Source: Lyophyllum atratum (lineage: Eukaryota > Basidiomycota > Agaricomycetes > Agaricales > Lyophyllaceae). Taken from it: a DNA stretch of 64,000 nt. The translations under genes and the position numbers were made by a program. Positions within the stretch are counted from its first letter, which is position 1. Every line of letters starts with the position of its first letter. The notes under the pieces are model-generated. The model searched no databases. It was given only the letters and a program-made list of their open reading frames with translations, and was not told the origin of the DNA. Positions 55,827-64,000 of this stretch are shown piece after piece. The stretch lies in contig JACGCN010000001.1 in the NCBI GenBank assembly GCA_014905825.1, positions 1-64,000 on the forward strand. The letters are read 5' to 3'.

Positions 55827-56038
55827 TTGAGGTTCGAAGCAAGAGGCCTCCTCTCAGACTTTCAAAAGTGACTCCATATGTAGTTAGCACCGATCATACA
55901 CAAGTAGGCACGATCGTAGCTGTGACGTGACCTAATTGACCTGAATCCCGACCATCATGTTACCTGCAGGCTACGAGCGCCTAAAGGACCTGTCTTATAC
56001 GGCAGTGCTTCCCAGATTACCCACACTTACGCCCAGCC

Positions 56039-57202
56039 ATGGCCCTCACCTACCAGGATCTGTCTGCATGGATCATGATGGATGGCAAGATACAACAAGT
56101 CTACGCTGTCGATACCCCACGACCCAACTCGATTACCTGCTGGATTGCCTCTGAATCTGGAAAGGTATGTATACAACGATTTATGGAACCATCATATCGT
56201 TTATGCTTACCGACCGCCGTCTTACAACAGAAGTTCTCTGTGAACTGGCGGAACTTGTCACGAAGCTTCCCTCTGCAGGGCACAGTGGCTATCGACGGTG
56301 TAGCCTGCGATACCCATATCATGTTGGACGCGCCTTCTTTTCCAGATAGACCTAACGCCGTAGGGGTATCCTATGCACGAACGTCGGAGTGTACTCGCAG
56401 GGACTTCATGTTTGCGGCCATCGAAGTCACTGGTGAGATAGCCGCATAACGATTCCGCTTCTGGAGCCCTATTAAAAGCGACGCCCGCGCCACATATAGA
56501 TGACGACGCATACTTGCATACCGCCGACCAAACGTACAATTTCGGCACCATAACGCTGGAACTATGGCGTTTGTATGTCTCGAATGTCGTCTCAAAGCCC
56601 TTCAAGCATCACCCAGGAAACCCAGTGCTGGAGAGCCAGCTTGTGCACGAGCGATCGAAGAAAGCGGGGACGCACCACGTGAAGTACCCTCTCTACCCTA
56701 TGGCGGGTTGTGGCGCATCCTTACCGGATCTCGTAGATATAGCGAGGAGTACTACTCTCCTGCTCCCGTGGTTGACGTTGTCACTGCCCACAAGTGGGAC
56801 AGCTTCCCGTATGTCAACTTTACCTTCAAGTACAGACCCCTGGGTATATTCCTTCCCCTTCCGCGCCTCCCGCCGCTGACATCATGTATCAAGCTATGCT
56901 GATGGCGAATGGCATCGTCCCCCGACCTATCCCAACGGCTGATCAGGGAACAGCAGCGGAAATTCGTGCTCTCGAGGTGGGATTGAACGATATCTTTATT
57001 TCGCACTCGTCTCACGCTCCCGTCGTACCTACAGGCCAAGCTTGCGGTTCTGCGCTCGAAAGCTGGGTCCTCTTCGGGCGCTGCTTGGCTTCCACACCGG
57101 AAGATCAAAAATGAACCTGGTATGGCTAGACGTGGTCTCAAGCCTCTGAGGAAAGGTCTCCACAAGAATCAACCTGAAATCATCGATCTCACGGACGACT
57201 GA
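56039..57202 (+). CDS. DUF7918-type protein with a SUMO-interaction-like C-terminus, 296 aa
   Basis: Exons: 56039-56164, 56231-56432, 56479-56683, 56737-56843, 56894-56976, 57035-57202. Basidiomycete family of unknown function. Family blocks: LSAWIMMDGKIQQVYAVD, ITCWIASESGKKFSVNWRN, GTVAIDGVACDTHIMLD, the short insert YNFGTITLELWRLYV, and VNFTFKYRPLG near 205-215. The spliced end reads KIKNEPG (Lys266 in a psi-K-x-E setting) and finally EIIDLTDD-stop (289-296). The last is close to a SUMO-interaction motif (hydrophobic core with acidic flank). This tail appears only after removing the intron at 56977-57034; reading through it gives a different, unlikely end. Possible nuclear role is inference. 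Confidence 0.75.
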
Positions 57203-57603
57203 TATACTCTCTAATCTTGGCTTCTTCCCAGCTTTCCATTGCTTTGTTTTGGGCTATCGTGCATAGCATGTACGTACCCTTGTATATGTGCTTTTATTTC
57301 AGTAATGTGTACTTCTACGTCTTCTACGACAACACGGGGGAATTGTATAACTCGGCTGGACAAAAAAGTAGTCGGTCCAAAGCACCGGAAAGTATTATTT
57401 GAATAGATTAAATAAGGCATGAGGGGTGTCGTAAGAAAAGGTGAGGTATGCTGATGGATACAGTTCGCATGACAGTACCAGTACACAATGGAGGATGTGG
57501 GAAATGCAAAATAGATACGTGGAACCCGGGGGTGTCGTCTAATTAAATGTATGAAGAGAAAGGGAGCCAGGGAAAGAAAATAGAAGGAAAAAAGTATCAG
57601 TCG
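57203..57603. other. Convergent intergenic spacer
   Basis: Between DUF7918 (plus) and the P4-ATPase stop (minus); 3' UTRs presumed. A/T-rich, no gene seen. Confidence 0.4.
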
Positions 57604-60600
57604 TTATCGTCCCTCCGACGACCCAGGCTTTTTCCGTAGGAAACCCCGCCGCACAGAGAACACATGCCCAAGCGCACCAGTCCTTGTGTTCCTAGCCGTA
57701 TTATCCTCCGTTGTCGTTGCGAGGTTGCGACTGCTCTGCCGCCGTTCCGACAAGTTCGTCTGCATACGCTGCATCGCCACGCCGCCCTCCTCAGTCGAGA
57801 AATCGAACCCGCGATGTATTGACCGCACGCCCGTCGACATGTCCGTCCTGCTTCCAGATTGTGGGTCACAGGACGGCCGTCCCGGGGGAGCCGACGCGAG
57901 ACTGGTGCCCGACGTCCGCCGCGACGAAGACGCACGCCTGAGATGCCGTATCGAAGTCGATCTCGCTAGCTGTGCCTCCTGGACGACATCGCGGTCCGGC
58001 TCCAATTTGCGAACGTACCGCATGATGTCGATGTCGTCAGGCGCGAATCCGAACTTGTAGGCTTTTGCGAGGTAGCGCGGGGCCAAGGCGAGACACACAG
58101 TGAGGGGCATGCAGAACCAGAAGAAGGCTGACGGCCAGAGGTAGTTGTCGTAGCCGTACAACACGGTGACGAACCAGCCAGGTGAAATGACAGCGTATAT
58201 GGCCTAAGTGATTTATGAGATCGTGCGTGCCAGATTTAGTACTATATGCTTACAGTGTAGATCCATAAGAGTGCGATGCCAATGAAGACGGCGAACCAGA
58301 CCCAGCCTGTCCATACGTTTGTGTTGAGGCCATTGTACAGATTAGCGGCGATGACGGCCGAAAAGACCATGGTCTACAGGGCAAATAATCAGCATGGACA
58401 TCACAGTCAAGTTATAGAATAACATACAGTCGAGAATTCATACTGTGTGACTTGCCATCCGTCACGGCGGGAGGAAACTGTATCATAGGCGTAGAGAATA
58501 ATGAAGAAAATGATGGCCGACTAAGAATTGCTTGAGGTCAGCATGCATCCAACACTCTAATTGACAACCGAAACATACCTGCATAATACCATCCAACATA
58601 TAAAGTATGAACTTTCTGAAACTAAACCATCTGCCCTCCCGCCCGTGGTGGTATAGCTCCGGGACGTCCATCAGAATATGTGCATCTATGGCGCCATTAG
58701 TCAGGTTGCAACAACGTGAGGACCATCAATACGAACCAACGATCCGGTCGAACAAGCCAATTGCAATGACGGGGCAGAGAGTCCAGAAAGAGTTCCAAAA
58801 GAGGAGGAATGTGTATTCAAAGACGCTGAAATGATGGAATGAGATTTGGCCCACAACGAAGGAGCCGACAGACTCACTAGTTTGAGCTCCATGCGCAATA
58901 GATTTGGAACCACCACAGCACACCGATACACACGATATTTTTGTAGAAAAAGTTGAGAATCCTAGAGCGCATCGGCATCGGTCAGCTAGCCCCACACCAA
59001 GAGAGCAGGCAATGATACTCACATATTTCCGTTACGCGCATAAGACCAGTGTCCGTGGACCAAGATTAAACGTTTCAAAAAGCGGAACTGAGCAATGGCA
59101 TAGTCGGACGAGTTGACGGCCTGCAAACCCTCCTCGCCAGAGATACCAACGCCAACATCGGCAGACTAAAGAAAGAAAGAAAACATGTCAGCATACATAC
59201 TTAACCCAAGAACCCCCGCCCAACGCACCTGGATCATGCTAACATCATTAGCCCCATCGCCAATCGCCAGCGTCATCGCGCCCAGCCCATCCTTCACCAG
59301 CCTCACAACAAGGGCCTTCTGCAACGGCGACGTCCGACAGCATATAACGCCCTCGCACTGCGTCGCCAGCTTCAACAACAACCCCTTATTCTTCTCATCC
59401 GCCAACGCATGGTCCAATGCCGCCCCATCGATTACCAGCACGAACCCACCGGGGCGGTCCCCGTTGTTCGAGCCGACAATCGAGGAAAGCCCCGTATCCA
59501 TTCGGCGCAATGGGTACTGTCTCTGCCTGTCGTCGCCCCTGTGGGAGTCCTGCGAATATCGTGGAAGTCCGGGGCTAGCGCCGGTGCTACGGTCCTTGTG
59601 GGCCGGGTCCTCTAGCAGACCTGCCTCGGGGAAGAAGTCCTCTGCGGCGCGCACCATCTGGTCGTAGACCGCACGCCCGTTGGAGTTGCCGCGGATGACG
59701 ATGATGTTAGATTCGCGCCCGATGAGGTTGGTACTGTGTCCGATGGCTGCAACGATGTCAGACCAATGTAACGACAAGAGAAGATGCCATAACATACCGA
59801 TGGCAGTCTCGAGCTTGTCACCAGTTGCAACCCAGATCTTGATTCCAGCACGTTTGAGGTCTGCAATAGTCTCGGGAACCCCATCCTGCAAGCGGTCCTC
59901 GATCGCAGTGGCGCCGAGCAACCGAAGATCTTGCTCGAGCTCATCCGATACCGCTTCAATTTTCTCTTCGCGATTGTCCATAGACACCGTCGCAGCATGG
60001 TACCGTTCACTCCACGCCGCATATTCGTCCTCTACAAGCCTGTCAACACCATGAAACATCCCATAGAACAAATGAAAACGCACCACCAACAACCTTATAC
60101 GCCAAAGTCAAAGTCCTCAACCCCTCACTCGCAAACTCCGCCAAATGCCTCTCCGTCTCCCTCTTCAAATCATCCCCGCCCTCCCTCAACCTCTCAAAAA
60201 TCACATTATCCGCACCCTTACACAACAAGAATATCCTCCCATCCTGCTCGTCCAGCTTCCTCACCACCACGCTCATCCTCTTCCTCGTACTCGTAAACTC
60301 CAAGATATTCAACAACTGGTACCGCTCCACCTCCTCGCTGAACGGCGTCTGCAGGAGCAGCACGTCCCCCTCCCGCCCACGGAACACAAAGCCCACGTCC
60401 GCTGCGGCTTGCACCAGCGCAGCCTCGTCGGGGCTCTGGGCCTTGTATTCGAGTGCGCCGGTCTGCGAGTCAATGCCCGTGAGCACGGTGTGACACAAAG
60501 CGAGCACGGAGAAGAAGCCATTGAGCGAGCGTGCGTGTGCAGCACCGGGGGAGTTGGGGTCCGCGTGCTGAGAGGCAGCGAGGTCCGCAGAGAGGGTGGC

Positions 60601-62655
60601 GTCGGAGAAGGGGTACATGACCTGCGGGGCGAGCTTGATACGGTCCGAAGCGACAATGTGCGGGACCGCTCTTTCGTGCTTTTCCTTCTTTTCCGAGTCG
60701 GAGAAGGCATCCCTTTGGTCGTTGCTGGAGGATTCGCCGGAGGTGGAGGAGACGGAGGTGGGGTCGCCTGCTTTTATGTCGACGGGGACGGGGATGGGTT
60801 TCACATCGGGTTCGCGGACCCGTTCCTCTTCGGGGTCGCCGCGGTATACTTTGCCGGCGATGGAACATTGGCGGAAGACCATCGAGTTCTACGGTAAAAG
60901 GTCAATATATGCAAGTCAAGCGATTGTTTGGGAGGCAGTCGTACCTGGGTAAGTGTTCCTGTCTTGTCAGAAAAGATGTACTCGATCTGGCCAAGATCGT
61001 CCGACAAATTCCAAGACCGCGCCTGCGTCGCCTGACCAGTCTTCTCGTACATGATCTCGGAGTCGAAATAGATGAATGCGGCTTGACACGTGCGTACGAA
61101 CTCTATGGATATGTACAGTGAGATCGGGACGATGTTCTGGAATCTGTAACAGCATCAGATTAGAGATATTCAATTTGACGTCTAAATTGACAGCATACGT
61201 GATTAGTGCATAGGCCCAGGTGACGAGACCGTTTATTGACGGGTTATCATCTTTCAAGTCGTCGTTGTAAAGCCACGGTGCCGATCTTGGGTAGTCGCGG
61301 TGTTCGAGAACCGAGTCAACGATGGCGCATGCAATTGCCATGAAAGCCAAGAGGATCAGGTTAACAAATCTATGCGGAAAGTCAGTCCGATATACACAAT
61401 AGCATAAGAACGAGACGTACACTTGCGGGTTCATCTGCCGCTCGACCTTGCTGCGTTTACTGGGCGTCCCGCCCGAGTTCATGACAATCCTGGTGTCCTC
61501 TCCGGTATACAAAACCACGCCAATAACCCACTCCGTGTTCCTCAGTACCGTCCCGCGAAGCAACATCTGCTGCATATCTATGGGATGCTCCTCCACCGGT
61601 CCCTTCTCGCCCTCCACCCCGTCTTTCGAATCCACAATGAGCTTCGCATTAAGCTTGTACATATTAACCTCCGGCCGGTCCGCCTCGATCCTGAATTTGT
61701 TCTTGACATCCGCACACTCGCTTGCCGTACGAAGATGTGTGAGCGCAGGCGCGGCATTGCGACTCTTCAGATTCGTTTCGCCGTCCAGGTTCTTCGTCTC
61801 CACATACGCAACGTTCTCCTCCTCGCTCGTCGCGCATATAAGTATGTCCGCGGGGATGGACTCGTCGTCCTTGATCTTCACGAAGTCGCCTACACGTATG
61901 TCCTCCCAGATCGTGCGCCGCCAGTGCGGTCGCTCGTCGTCGTGGTGGTTCTCCTGCCCGAAGAAATGGATGCCATGCTGCGAACCCTCCTCATGTGCGT
62001 CATCGTACTCGTTGTCCGTGTGCTCTTGGCCGCTGGCCTTTTCGTTGACGTGTGCGCCGTGAGCACCCGTCTTCAGGGCTTTGGAAGGGAGGATTCCACG
62101 AACGAACGTGCGGTTCTTCCGGGCCGTAGCGTTGGGATTAGCCCAGCCGCCCCCCGATAGCACACGGGTTGGGGTATGGTTGACACGGCGGTCGGACTGG
62201 TGGCGTTTGACATCCTCGTATCCATCCTTGACTGCGGTGATGCCGAGGACGATAAGGAGTGGGAGGATGACGAGGCCGGGCGAGATGGTCGAGAACTTGT
62301 TGAAGAACTGCAGAATGGCGATGCCGAGGAAGAAGCTGCGGGGTCGTCAGACGAGGAACATGAGGCATAGGGTAGCTCGCACGCACATATTAGCTATACG
62401 CCTAAACTGCTCCAGGAGATTCCGGGGAAGAAAGGTAATGATAGTGTATTTGGATGTCAGGACCTGGTTTGTGGGGTAAACATGCTCAGGCTTCAGCCGG
62501 CCCTTCTTATCCAGGCGGTCCTCGGGCGGATTCTCATTTACATATATTATGCGTCGTGGGCCGGGCTCCTTCTTGCGGACAAAGAGGTTCTCGACGTTGA
62601 ATTCAGCGAGCCTGGCGTATGCGTTGCGGAGCTGTGGGAACACAGCCGGCGTCAT
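57604..62655 (-). CDS. DNF1: Phospholipid-transporting P4-ATPase (flippase), Dnf1/2 type, 1447 aa
   Basis: Moves phosphatidylcholine/ethanolamine-type lipids to the cytosolic leaflet of plasma and endosomal membranes, with a Cdc50-type partner. Exons (minus): 62655-62387, 62335-61421, 61369-61199, 61143-60945, 60888-60087, 60031-59798, 59746-59229, 59165-59023, 58961-58878, 58825-58737, 58685-58579, 58520-58428, 58373-58254, 58203-57604. Opens with a Dnf-type N-terminus ([24 protein letters not shown]). Key motifs: [20 protein letters not shown] (transport site), phosphorylation loop DKTGTLTQ with Asp511, [35 protein letters not shown]. Ten helices are accounted for, ending [15 protein letters not shown]. 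The C-tail of ~170 residues is Ser/Arg-rich and probably kinase-regulated. The 5'-most ATG (MTPAVFPQ) was taken. Confidence 0.93.
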
Positions 62656-63488
62656 GGGAGAGGTCGTGGTCGTCGGGGGGTAGGTGGTGGAGAGAGGTTA
62701 AGCTCGCACAGGGCGGCCAGTCATGGCAATGGGGGACACCACAAACGCCGTTGGTCGTAACTTTTCTCTCCGTTCTCAGCCCCGCTGACACACCACCATA
62801 CATGACACACTTATGATGACCCCCGTCGTTTCATCATATCCCTCCCTCCGCTCAAAAATTCCGTTAAAAAAGCAAATCTATTCGCAATTCGTAGCAGTCT
62901 GCAGCCCTGCATTTATGCATTCCCGCAGGAGGGACAATGAGCCGTTCTCGAACGTATTTCCCTGAGCTCACGCGATCGATCAAGGGGCTTGGAGCGTAAA
63001 CATGCTGCGTCAGCAACCAAACGAAATATGTAATTGATGCCGAATCCGTGTTTTTGCGCCGCCGTTTCCATATTCCGAACTTGTGAACCGATTCTCCGCG
63101 GCATAGCTGGCATAGGCTCTAGCAGAAACGCATGCATGCTATAATACCTCCAACCGGAAATTCTCCGATGTTGATAGCAAGCTTGCGTTAGTGGCAGCGC
63201 CCGGCTGTGTCAAGCTTCTCTTCTGCAGCACTGAAGCTTTCGTTTAGGCGAAGTGGCAATGGAAAACGAGCGTGGCCCCGGGTATGTATTATATCAAAAA
63301 GACGGGGTGGGGTGGTGACAAGAAGACAGCAAATAACGCAAAGTATAGAGTGAGTGGTAAAACAGTCAAGGGTAAGGGTAACAGGTAATTCCATATGCAA
63401 AGCTTGAAGAATGAGTGTTCGCAGTGGGTATCATTTTTATGCGCCTGCCAAACCGATCCAAGCGACCCAAAGACAGCTGGAGATGCGT
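62656..63488. other. Intergenic, 833 bp
   Basis: Promoter/5' UTR of the P4-ATPase at the left. The middle is AT-rich and featureless. The right end presumably holds the 3' UTR of the septin gene. Confidence 0.4.
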
Positions 63489-64000
63489 CTACTGCTGGGC
63501 TTGCGCCGGGCGCTGGTTGACGCCCTCCTTGAGTGCGAGCAGCTGTTTCGAGCGGAACGCCTCGTAGTGGATTTGTGCCGTGGTCTCGATGAGGTCCTGC
63601 AAGTGGGTCCTACAGGGATAGTCAGTAAACGAGAGGCTATAGATTCAAAAGAAGAGCGTGCCTCGTGAGGAAATTGCGGAGGTTCATGAACTCGCAATGG
63701 TTCGGGTCCTCAACGTTGACGACACCCCAACGGTTCCTGCGTCCTCGGACAGACTTGCCATCGATGATGACATTGTTCTCCGAGCCGACAACAGCGAAGG
63801 GGATGATGTTCTACGGGCGAAGACACATCAGCCTCCAGGACGTGATGCCATGACAAGATAACTCACCCGGATAGCAGAGTTGAGCTGCACCTCCTCCTCA
63901 TCATCCTCATCCGTATCAAAGGGGTACAAACGAATGTTATCATACTGCAGCTCCTCCCTGATCTTCGCCTTGAACTTCTCTCGCTCCTCCGGCGTCAAGC
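63489..64000 (-). CDS. Septin, Cdc11-type, C-terminal part (gene continues to the right)
   Basis: GTP-binding filament protein of the cytokinetic and hyphal septin array. Visible minus-strand exons: 64000-63867 (partial), 63810-63662, 63609-63489. Encoded: LTPEEREKFKAKIREELQYD, IIPFAVVGSENNVIIDGKSV, RGRRNRWGVVNVEDPNHCEF (septin unique element), LRNFLTRTHLQDLIETTAQI, then HYEAFRSKQLLALKE and a short tail. The RTHLQDLIETT ending with no long coiled coil fits the Cdc11 group. The intron 63610-63661 begins with GC instead of GT. The GTPase P-loop lies outside the window. Confidence 0.85.

Noticed and set aside
1..64000. CRISPR arrays, bacterial operons, riboswitches or rho-independent terminators
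   Set aside because: None seen; the intron structure and gene families show a eukaryotic nuclear sequence, so such features are not expected.

Overview
The window is nuclear DNA of a filamentous basidiomycete, most likely a wood- or litter-decaying agaricomycete. Genes are dense on both strands and cut by many 45-70 bp GT-AG introns. The gene set fits this: GH131 glucanase, CE16 acetylesterase, PNS1, P4-ATPase, Cdc11-type septin, DUF7918 and DUF5648 families. Gene models were spliced by hand from donor/acceptor sites, reading-frame continuity and recalled family motifs. No alignment or transcript was available. For each spliced model the exon lengths sum to a multiple of three.

Layout. 1-2.9 kb: 5' end of a minus-strand LTR retroelement (gag with CCHC knuckle, candidate PBS and LTR). 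3.1-4.6 kb: a small orphan gene and a 5'-truncated copy of it lying in a ~0.5 kb duplication. 4.7-13 kb: compact housekeeping block with a USP10/Ubp3-type deubiquitinase, secreted GH131, the ribosome-collision E3 ligase Hel2/ZNF598 and mitochondrial ribosomal protein mL54. 13-16.7 kb: gene-poor decayed stretch. 16.7-34.5 kb: Zn-alcohol dehydrogenase, PNS1, CENP-C/Mif2, the mitochondrial tRNA 2-thiouridylase, a second CENP-C-type cupin gene that lacks the centromere motif, a 1223-residue disordered protein with short repeats, and a Trf4/Cid14 poly(A) polymerase. 34.5-43 kb: accessory region with a broken DUF5648 gene, tRNA-Arg(ACG), a four-unit ~190 bp tandem array, a small barrel-like gene and a 5'-truncated LINE. 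43-64 kb: phosphoinositide phospholipase C, a nucleotidyltransferase-like agaricomycete protein, CE16 acetylesterase, AP-2 mu, tRNA-Ser(AGA), a DUF7918 protein with a SUMO-interaction-like tail, a Dnf-type P4-ATPase, and the 3' end of a septin gene.

Functional themes. Membrane traffic and lipid signalling (AP-2 mu, P4-ATPase, PLC) cluster at the right end. RNA and ribosome quality control (Hel2, Trf4, MTU1, mL54) is spread through the left half. Two secreted carbohydrate-active enzymes (GH131, CE16) fit a plant-polymer lifestyle. The observation I rate highest is the CENP-C / cupin-only paralogue pair flanking MTU1: the two introns inside the cupin domain sit at the same phases and enclose 91 bp exons in both genes, which indicates a local duplication followed by loss of the nucleosome-binding part.
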